Shown here: one piece after another, positions 1-9,769 of the stretch | Position numbering within the stretch: the stretch's first letter is position 1 | Layout: the number at the start of each line of letters is the position of its first letter | Origin: Aquatica leii | Lineage: Eukaryota; Arthropoda; Insecta; Coleoptera; Lampyridae | Length of the DNA stretch: 64,000 nt | Direction: 5' to 3' | Assembly: GCA_035610365.1 (NCBI GenBank) | Contig: CM069439.1 | Location: 7,812,001 to 7,876,000 of the forward strand | Translations under genes and position numbers: made by a program | Notes under the pieces: model-generated | What the model saw: the letters and a program-made list of their open reading frames with translations, nothing else | Told to the model about the DNA's origin: nothing | Database searches by the model: none

Positions 1-60
1 AGTGATGGAAAGGAAAAAAAAGAAGGAGAAAAAAAAGTAAGGAAGAAGCACAGGGGAGGT

Positions 61-838
61 GAGTGAACTGAGAGTATGGTTTTGGAACGTAGCGGGAATA
101 AAGAACAAGAAACAGGATTTTTGAAAGTGCATCAAGAAGCAGAATGTAGTGTGCTTACAAGAGACATGGATGGAAGAAAAATAATGGGAGTGGTAGAAAA
201 AAGAGTTGCCGGAGGAATTTGAGTGGGTGGTGCAACATGCAGAAAGAGAGAAGAGTAAAGAGAGAGCAAAGGGGGGTATAATAACGGGAATAAGAAAAAA
301 ATGCTTGAGCCAGGAAAAGAAAGAGAAAGTGCAACAGAGAAGAGGAGTTGTAGAAAGGAACATGCAGTGGGGAAAAACAAAAATAAAAGTGGTGACGGTT
401 TATAGCAGTAGAATGAAAGAGACAAGGAAAAACTTAGAAGAGATGATAGAAGAGAGGGAAGAGGGATTGATAATAGTAGGAGGGGACTTCAACGCAAGAA
501 TAGGGGAAGAGGGGGGAATACAAGAAAGAAAAGTGACGGGAAAGAGACAAACAAAGGACAAGGTGATAAATAAAGAGGGAGAGGAACTGCTGGAATTGTG
601 CAACGAAAAAGGGTGGGAAATAATGAACGGGAACAGAGAAGAAGATGGAAAGGGGGAATTTACGTACATAGGAGGAAGGGGAGAATCAATAATAGATTTT
701 GTAATGACAAATGAAGAGACCGCAGAAAAGGTAAAGACATTTAAGGTGGGAGAAAGGGTAGAGTCAGACCATCAACCACTGGAATTGACAATGGAAGGAA
801 GGGAAAGAGAAGAGAGAGGAAGAGAAGTACATAACTAA
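61..838 (+). pseudogene. LINE AP-endonuclease domain, broken
   Basis: The translation shows hallmarks of the exonuclease/endonuclease/phosphatase fold: a start like LRVWFWNVAG, then QETW (catalytic Glu region) near 150-175, GGDFNARIGEEGG (catalytic Asp/Asn region) near 475-515, and SDHQPLEL (catalytic Asp-His) near 763-790. In the family this domain nicks target DNA to prime reverse transcription. The long frame from 206 starts downstream of a TGA that replaces a codon near 122, so the first ATG of that frame is not the native start. The minus-strand ORFs across this stretch are mirror images of the purine-rich codons. Confidence 0.82.
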
Positions 839-839
839 A

Positions 840-2243
840 AAAAAGTGGACAGAAGAGAGTATAAAAAGATATAAAGAGAGAATAGGGAAAACGGTATGGT
901 TTGGGAAGGAATTACAAGAAAGTGTAGAGGAAATGAGAGAGATGATGGAGAAAGCAACAGAGAGAGTCAGATTTAAAAAAGGGAAGGGGAAGAAAACGGG
1001 ATGGAAGAAATGGTGGGATAAGGAATACAAGGAAGCAAAGAAAAATGCAAGAAGAGCATTAAGACAGTGGAAAAAAGGGAAGAAAGAAAAAGAAGAATAC
1101 AAAGAAGCAGTAAAAATATACAAAAAACATGCGACAGAAAGAAGGAGGAAAATAAAAAGAAACAAGAGGAGCAGGTTAAAGGAATAAAAACGGAAGATGT
1201 ATGGAAGTACCTAAAGAAGCAGAGGAAAAAAAACAGGACGACAAAGGGAATAAAAATTAAAGAATGGGAGATATATTTTCGTAATCTGTTGGGAGGGGAA
1301 GAACAAAAGCAGGAAAAAGAAAAAAGAAAAGACGCGGTAGTAAGACAAGAAGAAGGAGATAGGGATAGAATAAGGGAAGAAGGAGTAATAGAGACGATAA
1401 AGAATATAAAAAAAGGAAAGGCGACAGGAGAAGATGGGATACAAGGAGAAGAGTGGATATACGGGGGAGAAAATGTAGCAAAAAGGATGACGGAAATACT
1501 AAACAAAATATGGAAAGGGGAAGGATTTCCAGAGAGATGGAGAGAGGGAATAATATGCGCAATACATAAAAAAGGCGAATAAAATAAAGTCGAGAATTAT
1601 AGAGGGGTAACATTATTGAGCACGGCATACAAATTGTACGCGACAATACTGCAAGAAAGACTACAGAAGGAAATAGAGGAAAGAAGTTTGGTACCAGACG
1701 GACAAGCGGGATTCAGAAAAGGAAGAAGGGCGATAGACAACATATATATATACTGAAACACTTAGCAAATAAAGAACTAGAAAAAAAAGAGGGAAAATGG
1801 TGGCACTATTCGTAGATCTAAAAGCTGCTTTTGACAAAGTGAATAGGGAAAAGCTGTGAGAATATATGAAAAGAAAAAAAATCAATGAAAGATTAATACA
1901 AAGAATAGAGGAAATATACGAAGAAACGAGAAGCAGGGTTAAAGTGAATGGGGAAGAGAGTGAGAAATTCATAACAAAGAGAGGGTTGAGGCAGGGATGT
2001 CCACTGAGCCCAAGCCTGTTCTCGGTATATACGGGGGATCTGGAAGAGACAATGAAAGGGCAGCAGACAGGAGGGATAGTGGCAGGGAAAGCTAAGGTAT
2101 GGTCGTTGGCGTATGCGGATGACATAGTGCTGGTGGCTAAGGAGGAAAAGGAAATAAAAGAGATGATGAAAACGCTAGAAAAATATATGAAAAAAAAAAG
2201 AAATGGAAGTAAACACGGAGAAAACAAAGATAATGATATTTAG
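840..2243 (+). pseudogene. LINE reverse transcriptase, frameshifted
   Basis: The RT fingers and palm are recognisable across several frames: TGEDGIQGE near 1425-1450, VENYRGVTLLSTAYK near 1590-1635, QAGFRKGRRAIDNIY near 1700-1750, FVDLKAAFDKVNRE (motif A, catalytic Asp) near 1810-1850, LRQGCPLSPSLF (motif B) near 1987-2022, and AYADDIVLV (motif C, two catalytic Asp) near 2110-2140. One premature stop lies at 1580-1582. Gain or loss of TA units near 1745-1760 shifts the frame between the conserved IDNIY and LKHLANKELE blocks. The enzyme would copy element RNA at the nicked target. Confidence 0.88.
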
Positions 2244-3240
2244 AAAAGGATGGGGGAAAAGAAAAAGAGAGGAGTGGAGATGGAGTGATGAGAAAGTGCA
2301 ACAAGTGAAGGAATTTACATACCTGGGCTACACGATGAAACAGGATAATAAAGAGAGAGAACACATAAAGGAAAGGGTGAAGAAAGGAAACAGGTTAATA
2401 GGACAAGTCCGGGGTGTGGGGGAAAGAGTATTCAAGATGGATATAAAAAAAAAGAAAATTGTTGTTCGAAAAATTAATCAAGGGGGTGGTAATGTATGGA
2501 GCGGAAATATGGGGCTCGAAGGAGTGGAGGGAGGTAGAGGGGCTACAGGAAAAATACTGGAGATGGGTGTTAGGATTGGACAGGGATACACCGGGGTATA
2601 TTGTGAGAGAGGAGGTACAGATAGAAAAAATAAGGGTAGAGACAGGAAAAAGAGCAATAAAATACGAGGAAGAAATGAGGGAAAGGACAGATTGCAAAAT
2701 ACTGCAAGAATGTTGGAAAGAGATAAAGGGAGGGAAAGTGAAGTACGGGCAGGAGGGCAGAGAAGAGTATTACAAAAGAAACGGGTACACTTGAGTGAAG
2801 AAGTGGATAGATTAAGAGAAGAGGGGGTAGAGACAAGGGAAGAAATAATAAGGAGAGATAGAGACATCGAAAAACAAGGGAGATGGACAAAGATAAAAGA
2901 GAGCAGATATAATAGGAATTATAAAGATATCAAGGGTGAAGGGGTGCTGGAATATTTAAAAGATAGAGAGATTAAAAGCAACAAAAGGAAAAAAATGGTA
3001 GCAAGGTTCAGATGTGGCAACGAGGAGTTAGGGAACAAGTATTGGAAAGAAGAACCAGAAAAGTTGTGCAGGCTATGTGGAGAAGAAACGGAAGACCTTA
3101 ACCACATGAGAAAGAAATGCAGGGAACTAAGAGAAGAGGTGATGAAAATAGCGGAAATCTTAGATGAAAACGGAAAAGGAGCGGAATGGATAGAGGAAGT
3201 ATGGAGCAGGAGGAAAAAGTTAAGGGGGGAGAAGGGATAA
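2203..3240 (+). pseudogene. LINE C-terminal region with zinc knuckle
   Basis: A 345-codon open frame overlaps the RT frame at its start and carries the post-RT thumb (KEFTYLGYTM, TEKTKIMIF). The middle (about 2440-2800) is out of frame: RT-type text such as GVVMYGAEIWG appears in a neighbouring frame at 2459-2794, so compensating indels are present. The end carries a knuckle of the form C-x2-C-x8-H-x4-C (CRLCGEETEDLNHM) near 3065-3120, typical of LINE ORF2 C-termini. No cellular gene is implied. Confidence 0.75.
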
Positions 3241-3329
3241 GAAAATGTAGTATATATGTATAGACAACACGATCAAATTTGTAATCCAAATGGCAACGAA
3301 TAAAGTTAAACTTATATATATACTACAAC

Positions 3330-4060
3330 TTTTCGAACCAATGCGTCTTCACAGACAACTTAAATGGTCTATAAGAAAAAAACATTGCAATTCCTGTCCA
3401 CCAATTCCTCTATTCGCATTTTTGGTGTTCTCAAAATTAATAGTGTCATGAGAGTTTTAATCAATAACCACTGCAAAAGAGCCTAAATCCTTTTCTAAAA
3501 AAATATGTATTCACTAACAATTAATGTTATCATCTATCAAAATAAATAAATTTGCAATTCTAAACTATTTCTAATCACCATACTTGCCGCACAGTGACGT
3601 AGCCAAGGTAGAGGTCCTGAGGGTCCAAATCCCTCCCAAAATTTATTAAAAATCCGATGCTTGCAAAAAAAACCAAGCATGAGTTTCAAAACTTAGTCTA
3701 TTCATAAAGTATAACAAATATTCTAACCAGACGCCCCCTAATTGAAATCCTGGCTACGTCACTGTTGCCGAATGTACCTTCCTGTAAATTTCTCATATTG
3801 CCAAAGTTACCGAAAGACGGCGAATTCTGAAACTTTTACTCAATCAGGCCTGCAAAAGGCTCCAAAACGACTCAAAAAAAATGCATCTTTACACACGGAA
3901 ATTATAATTCCCTAATCACAACTCGCCCAATACAATATACCTACGTGCAAATTCGCGTATTCCCAAGGTCGCCGAAAGAGGGTTGAGTTCTGACACGTAT
4001 ACGCAGACACGAATGCAAAATTAAACAAAAATGAATCTTGATACATGAGACAGATTGTCG
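3330..4060. repeat. Degenerate tandem repeat, about 150-bp period
   Basis: Two clear diverged copies follow one another at about 3772-3925 and 3930-4055. They share ordered words: a CTAATCAC-like start, TACCT-TGCAAATT, ATT-CCAAAG/GGT, CCGAAAGA-GG, GAATTCTGA-AC and ATG-ATCTT-ACAC. A third, weaker copy precedes them (about 3330-3590). The MITE at 3592-3764 splits it: its left flank continues the repeat, and its right flank resumes the repeat at the expected place. Non-coding, inside the presumed Utx intron. Confidence 0.5.
3592..3764. mobile_element. 173-bp hAT-like MITE with 8-bp target duplication
   Basis: Terminal inverted repeats begin CAGTGACGTAGCCAAGG at the left and end with CCTGGCTACGTCACTG at the right. 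The flanks carry a near-perfect 8-bp duplication, TTGCCGCA at 3584-3591 and TTGCCGAA at 3765-3772. Eight-base duplications and CAG-type termini are characteristic of hAT transposons. The interior has no ORF, so this is a non-autonomous copy. Confidence 0.75.
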
Positions 4061-4481
4061 AAAAAAAAATTTTTTTAGACTACACTGAAATTATGATACA
4101 TTGAAATGATTCCTACAATGACTATCCCTTTTCCTGACTAATACCTTTTTCACTTGAATCAATTTTGCCGTTCGTAGAATTAATTTTCGTTTTTTAGATT
4201 TGTTATTCCTACAAGTTTCTAAGTATGAAATTAATGGAGTGTACAATAGAACTAAATAATGCATAATGCGCAGTTAAATTGTTAGTTGAGAATGTACTTA
4301 TTATGCAACCTACAACACAACCATGCGTTGCAATCAGTTACTTTTAATCTTCGATGTTGCAATATTTATTATTTAATTAAAACTGGAATCACCTATTGTT
4401 ACTTTAAATGGTGACCAGTTAGGTAAAAATGTTACAAATTTTTCATGCACTTACATAAACGATCAAAAAATTGGCACTTAC

Positions 4482-5071
4482 CACTGATACGCATTGAAAT
4501 GAAAGTAAACTAATCCTAAACCATACAAAAACGTTGGTTCCATCCAATGGTTAGCTGCTTGAGTTTTGTAAAACATTTGATAAGCCGACAGTGCTAAAGA
4601 AGATAGACTTAGTTAAACAATAAAATCGTTTGTTGAATAACGTACCTTTTCTATATTCTTCTAAAAGTAAATGAAAATGTCCCAGTTTAATCCACGTTTT
4701 TGGATCAATGCTAATCTTTTTATTGGGATTGTTTAAATTAATGCTGTTCTCGTGTTCATATTGCACACTTTGTCGTTGAGCCTGAATGACCATTAGTTGT
4801 AAATACTTAACTGCCTAAAAACACAATGTCATTACACACGCACCAGTTTTATGTTTATAATACTCTGTACCTTCATTACTAAAGTTCGCTTTTTAGCATT
4901 TTCAGCAGATTTAAGAATCAAAAACCCATACTGTCGGCTACAACAAGAATGCTAATTCGTAATGATGCCCAAGACTACAACTCACCTGTCTAATTCTGAT
5001 AGAACGTGTAATTCTTGTGGAGTCATGGTAATGTCCTCTGACTCTTCAGTACCGGCAATAGTTTTACTCAT
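4482..5071 (-). CDS. Utx: Lysine-specific demethylase UTX/KDM6A, 5' exons (partial)
   Basis: Four minus-strand coding exons join in phase: 5071-4986, 4937-4871, 4814-4646 and 4593-4482. All introns are GT-AG (48, 56 and 52 bp) and the last donor is GTAAGT. The product starts [13 protein letters not shown] and reads through [16 protein letters not shown] into a TPR-type stretch: [23 protein letters not shown], given in part, then [17 protein letters not shown]. The latter matches the UTX/KDM6 TPR block ([28 protein letters not shown]). UTX removes methyl groups from histone H3 Lys27 in the nucleus, within MLL3/4 (Trr)-type complexes. The TPRs are for protein contacts; the JmjC catalytic domain is not in this window. 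The start at 5071 is the first ATG after a plausible TATA box. A UTY-like or other KDM6 paralogue cannot be excluded, but insects normally carry one. Confidence 0.88.
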
Positions 5072-5145
5072 TGTCAGATACAATTAAGAAAAATCTTTAT
5101 GTTTATAAGTAGTTAAACACAACGAAATTGACCTTATATATAGCT
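5072..5145 (-). promoter_or_regulatory. Candidate Utx core promoter
   Basis: On the minus strand TATATAAG lies at 5140-5133, about 62 bases upstream of the Utx ATG. A start about 30 bases downstream would leave a short 5' UTR of roughly 35 bases. No initiator could be fixed. AT-rich sequence makes chance TATA matches common. Confidence 0.3.
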
Positions 5146-7290
5146 CATTTTCAAACCACTTGCTAAATTACAGATACAGAGCGTTGAAAAAAACCAGAGC
5201 TAACTTCTCACAGGTGAATTAATTTTACGTGACCTCTGTAGGTAGCGCCAGTTTTGAATTCTCAAAATCAAGGACACGTCCTTTGTGTTTAAAATCGATA
5301 TTGATTTTATTATTTCATTCATTATGGAAGTAGTAGTTTTTTTTAGTAATAATTCATTAATATAAATTTTATAGAATCGTTCGTGCAAAATCGGAATTTA
5401 TATACACTGCCAACAAAAAGTTACGCTCAAATTATTTCATTACCCTATATTATAACAATCAAAGTAGTGATCGTAGCAGAGAAAGTATTGACATTCACTC
5501 TCATTGGTCAATATGGAAGTCACTTTCACACAAACAAAAGTTTTTTTATCAACAAGCATGAAATATAAGTTGCATATGCAGAAGGCGTTACAAAAATATT
5601 TTACAGGTTTTTTAGTCTTGGAGGTGAGAAAAAAAGGAGGAACAAATATGGTACATGCGAATCGAAAAAAAAAATTTCCATTCATAAATTAAGCACTTTT
5701 AACAGTCTTAAAAATAAACCTATGCAGAAAACTACGGAAGGGAAAACTTTCGGATCCAAATATATGATTGGAATTGGACGACTGTCCATCAAAACTACAA
5801 AGTCAAGTAGAGCATGAAAAAAATCGAGAGATCCGTCATGGACGTTTACAGAGATACAGTACGCATGCACAGTGTTGTAAATTATCTATATAAATTCATA
5901 TAGATAAATTAATCTGGATTCATATTTTTTATCTTTTTATATGTATCTAATGTATATAATTTTTTATTTAAATTACATATTTCAACAATATATATAAAAA
6001 ATCCAGTGTCACGTAAAATTTCGGTTAGAAATTTATGTTTTTGGGATCTCGTGAACTATGGTGCTGTAATCAGTTTATGTCAAAATGTTGCTATCATCTG
6101 TCTTACAAATATTCGGCGGCACATTTTTCCTAAGTTATCATTGCTTTTGTCGTATCTGTAATTTACAAATATTCATTGCTAATTATTTTTATTTAATATA
6201 TAAATATCTGATTATTTTTAAATTATTAAATTTTTTTGTTGACACGTCTGTTTTTTAAATGTACTAACCTTTTTGAGATTTACTTAGAGTTGTCAAATTT
6301 TCAATATTTCGTCTCAAGGTCACAGTTCAAGACATACTGCAACGCCAGTTCTTTAAATGAACTCCATCTATCGTTATTACTACCTAGATTATTTAATCTA
6401 TTATCTGTTATCTATATAAAGTTTTTTTCGTTTATCAGATAATTTTTGAAAGAAAAAAATTTAACTATATATAATTTAAAAATTATCTGTTTATAGCACT
6501 GCTCGTGCAGAAAGTTTACAGTACCGTGCTAGTACATTTAAAAATTTCCCAAACCAAGCAATCAATTGTGACTAGATCAGGTGTTCTCTATGAACATTTG
6601 TTAAAGCATGTGGTTATTGTTTATCTGCCGATTGTTCCCAAGTGCACTAACCTACCTGCGCCACCCAAAAGCAAATTAATTAACAAAATGGTAAAATCTT
6701 AGAGAAAACACTGCGAAGAGATTACACAATTCTCACAATGAACCTAAAAGTCTCGCAAAAAAATGACCAAGATAAACTAAAATCACTACAAAATCACGTT
6801 GGACCTAACTAAAACAAGATATGATACTATTCTAATGTGAGACGTTCCTAAGAGTTGTTCTTCACCGTCCACAAAAAGTACACTGTTATTAAGCGTAAAA
6901 TAGCGGATATAGTCTGTTGCTCTTTTAGAGACGACGGCTTTTTTACCCGGCTGCTATTTTGACGGTCATCATCGCCGGATTGTTAAGAAAGAGTGCGACA
7001 CGCCTTTGCCTGCTTGGCGAGTCCTCTTTTTCTTGCTAGTCGCCTTCAAAGTAGATTTGAAACAAACCTGTTCGCCGGCCAATGCACAGCTCAATGATAT
7101 CTTGAACGAACCGCTCGCTCCTACACGTAGACTTGATGTACTTCTTTATAAACGGCGACTTTTTTGGTGTCCATCTTGTATTTCAACAAAACCTTTGATC
7201 TCGAAGTTAAGGGGATGGTTCGATTTTCTTTTTTTCTTCTGTGAACTCGTTCAATATACATGTAATCTTTCAAACTTAAAAATCTGACTC
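5146..7290. other. Intergenic, no gene recognised
   Basis: Very AT-rich sequence, especially 5880-6240. Short open frames on both strands (for example 5383-5692 and 6236-6702) have no recognisable domain and overlap each other. The stretch 6900-7290 is more balanced in base composition and may belong to the flank of the gypsy-like relic, but I could not identify a protein in it. Confidence 0.4.
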
Positions 7291-7299
7291 GTCGATTTC

Positions 7300-7397
7300 C
7301 TTCGTTTACTTATTAGTTTTTCCCCTTATCTTTGACTAGAATATTTAGTTTGTTTCTTAAACCGCATCGATTATTCTCGAAGATCGAAAATGTTTCA
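7300..7397 (-). repeat. 3' LTR-like repeat of gypsy relic
   Basis: Starts TGAAACATT at 7397, just after the purine tract at 7410-7401. It diverges from the other copy after AGATAAG near 7330, so the right-hand LTR boundary is uncertain. Confidence 0.45.
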
Positions 7398-8259
7398 GTA
7401 CCCCTCCTTAAGATCACGGAAACTGAGCGTTACATCGATAGAAAGATTTGTGGAGATAACGACAGCTCTATCCATTTCGACAACTTCCCTGAGTACAGAA
7501 ATAACAGCTAATGAACTTTTCCTGGCCCGTTGTTCTGCTTGAATGATAACTACAGACAGAGACTTTGACGCCTATTCCTGCCGCAACCAAGCTTGAGTAT
7601 TGCCATTTCTTTCTTATTTCGTCATAGATTCGTGTATAATAGCTTTGTACGTGAGTACTTCTTGGTGATCATATAAAAATTTGAGCGTCGGTCATCACGT
7701 AGTTTCAAGACTTTGCCGACCGCCGGCTGCTGTCTGCGTAATTTATTCAATAGTCTTCTTAAATATTACGGCAATTCCTCTGGACATTTCCAGGCCTTTC
7801 TTTAGAACCACACTTCAGCGCGAATACATCTTGATACTGGTGGTTTACAACTTTGGCCAGCTGATCATGGTTGAGATTTTGGCACTTAGAACTTATTATG
7901 TATAATACCTTCTGTGGATACTTCTTTGATGGTGTAGTTTTGGCAAAATTCTAGCGCCTTACAGTTTGAGACACTGAAGTATATTGGCCTGCCACGATCT
8001 TCTTTTTAATCGCTACTGAATTTGAGTTGACATTCAGAATCCTTACAGTGATGTCGACTATCAGTACTTTATCGTTTTTTCAAACCACTGGTTACTTTAA
8101 TTTGTTCGCGTGTATAGGTATTTCTTCCTCAGTTGCCGTTCGTCGTACTGTTACCAGTGATGTCTTTTATTTTTTTGTAACTGAGCACTTCGTCCATTGA
8201 TGTTCCTATCAAAATAAATACTGGTGTTTCGTTAGCGATGCAATTATTAATTTTTGTCT

Positions 8260-8830
8260 ATTCGATCAAGACTTTTGGACGCTCTTCTTGTCTTCTTTTT
8301 AGACTTAGTACGGTGTTGTCGTAGATGGCTTACTACACTGCCGTTCGCTCTATTCCTCGATGCTTACTTGTGTCTGCACGAGTCCTTTTTCAAAATCCTG
8401 CTTCAAACTCCAAGACATGGGTTAAAATGTCATACGTCTTCGATTGGCCTAACTGTATAGTCCGCTGCGTTTCGTTGTCATGAAGTCCGTTTACAAAAAC
8501 TTGTACAGCCAATTGTCCCAAAAAACTATCTGGAGCCATAGAATACACCAACCCTGTCAGCTCCAAGCTCCTGAAGGGTCTTCTCGATTTCTTAACTCGC
8601 TATACTTGTTGCAGATGGGAATCTCCATATCTCCTTTCTAAACGTGAAATTAACATTTCGTAATTTCCATAACAGTGATTTGTAATAGTCTCCAAAACAA
8701 CTATTAAGAACGTCGCTTTGTGCTGGTTGCCCAAGCATTAGCTGTAGCTGCGGCTCCAAAGTGCTTGTATGTTGACCAAGGAGCTTTTCCATCAAAACCT
8801 TAAACTTGTTTCCATACATCTTTCCGATGT
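8260..8830 (-). pseudogene. Gypsy-type Gag relic
   Basis: A minus-strand frame reads LELTGLVYSMAPDSFLGQ, then LAVQVFVNGLHDNETQRT, then a block ending THVLEFEAGF. This spacing and wording is the capsid pattern of insect Ty3/gypsy Gag (LA-Q-F-GI-D--T---L, then ALEFE). An upstream open frame (8819-8592, starting MYGNKFKVLMEKLLGQ) would be its N-terminal part in another frame. A stop follows AGF, and the zinc-knuckle region beyond is not clearly preserved. Confidence 0.6.
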
Positions 8831-9228
8831 TTGATTAATAACTCTTCAAGCAGCTACATGTTTTCGCTTAATTAACTTTCTCGCACATTTCTTATCTTAA
8901 ATTTAAAATACGTACTGGCGTTTCTTCTTGAACTGCCTTAATCTGGTTGTCAACACTAATCTGTATTTGTTTTTCGATATTTTCATACAAGTCTTAATGT
9001 TGGTTCGTGTTTTTTCTAAAGATTTCATCCATTTTCTCATTGTTTTTGTATAGCACAAAGTTTTAATTACGTAAAGGGTTTTATCAATAATTTACTAATG
9101 AATAAATTTAATCACACTTAATTCAATCTATACGATACGAACACAATATATAATCACTTGTTTGTTTAAACGAAACAAAGACATTGTATTACTGAAACGT
9201 TAAAATATCGTTCCGCACCTGACACCAA

Positions 9229-9331
9229 TTGTTGCGAACTTATTTGAATTTAATTTACGTCTTATCTTCAACTAGAATTTTGTTAGTTTTTTAAATTGCA
9301 TCGAATATTCTTGAGGTTCGAGAATGTTTCA
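9229..9331 (-). repeat. 5' LTR-like repeat of gypsy relic
   Basis: About 103 bases running from TGAAACATT to CGCAACAA on the minus strand, followed at once by the primer-binding-like site. It matches the copy near 7397-7310 over its first part (shared words GAATA-TCGATGC, CTAGT-GAAGATAAG). This is unusually short for a gypsy LTR. Confidence 0.5.
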
Positions 9332-9590
9332 ATATGGCACCATTTCTTCCATACGTTTAATGCTAAGGCGTTTCATAGGTTCTGACCGTAACTGTCGTTG
9401 AATTTCTATGTTTCTTAACCCATTGATAAGTCTGCACTATTTAATTTAAAAAAATCTAGTCCAGTTGGGTACTCTAGTTTGACTAACGGTCTAATGTAGG
9501 CTTCAACGTAAACTGCAGTCTCTCTGTCGAACATAAAATTGATAGATTATCGAACTAAGCCATTTTTTGCTATACTCAATTCCACCTATA

Positions 9591-9757
9591 AAATTATAAG
9601 CGACTTTCGGCTTCGACCGCGTCGTAGTAAAACACCCAGACTTAGGCTTGGTCATAGTCTCTACTTCTTGTTTTGCCTCTCAAGAAGAGACTATGACCAA
9701 GCCTAAGTCTGGGTGTTTTACTACGACGCGGTCTAAGCCGAAAGTCGCTTATAATTT
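9591..9757. repeat. Near-perfect palindrome, about 80-bp arms, 10-nt loop
   Basis: The left arm 9591-9670 and right arm 9681-9757 are reverse complements apart from one mismatch (in the GGCTTCGACC/GGTCTAAGCC segment) and a 3-base indel near the loop. The spacer is TTTTGCCTCT (9671-9680). The 12-bp word TCAATTCCACCT flanks the structure on both sides (9576-9587 and 9757-9768) as a direct repeat, like a target duplication. No ORF. It could be a foldback insertion, a template-switch product, or a hairpin RNA source. Confidence 0.9.
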
Positions 9758-9769
9758 CAATTCCACCTT

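Larger units (their letters stand above)
1..3330 (+). mobile_element. Non-LTR retrotransposon (APE-endonuclease type), degenerate
   Basis: This is a LINE whose coding strand is very rich in A and G. In order it encodes an AP-type endonuclease, a reverse transcriptase and a C-terminal cysteine/histidine zinc knuckle. It is probably cut by the window edge on the left. The right end lies near 3290-3330, after an AATAAA-like signal and a short TA-rich tail. Reading-frame breaks include an in-frame TGA near 122, a TAA at 1580-1582, a frameshift in a TA dinucleotide run near 1745-1760, and a TGA near 1857, so this copy is dead. Endonuclease plus zinc knuckle fits the R1/Jockey/I group broadly; I cannot assign a clade. 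It is antisense to Utx and presumably intronic. Confidence 0.9.
3241..4481. other. Presumed Utx intron, no exon seen
   Basis: After the LINE tail this stretch holds only the tandem repeat, the MITE and AT-rich sequence (4060-4481). I looked on the minus strand for the next Utx exon (continuation of the TPR after [10 protein letters not shown]) and found none, so that exon lies left of the LINE and outside the window. Confidence 0.5.
7300..9331 (-). mobile_element. Compact gypsy-like LTR relic
   Basis: In minus orientation: a short LTR at 9331-9229 starts TGAAACATT and ends CGCAACAA. Directly after it comes a primer-binding-like segment TTGGTGTCAGGTGCGGAA (9228-9211). Then follow a Gag relic (about 9050-8260) and uninterpretable sequence, then a purine tract TAAGGAGGGG (7410-7401), then a second LTR-like copy starting TGAAACATT at 7397. 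The two LTR-like copies match over about 85 bases and then drift. Only gag is recognisable; no protease, RT or integrase was seen in the 1.8 kb interior. It is either a deletion derivative or a non-autonomous element. It is not a working retroelement. Confidence 0.6.

Noticed and set aside
132..1646. Several long minus-strand ORFs rich in Ser, Leu, Phe and Pro
   Set aside because: They mirror the purine-rich LINE coding strand; pyrimidine-rich antisense rarely contains stop codons. No domains.
1661..3289. More minus-strand ORFs across the RT and C-terminal region
   Set aside because: Same cause: antisense of the LINE, no recognisable protein.
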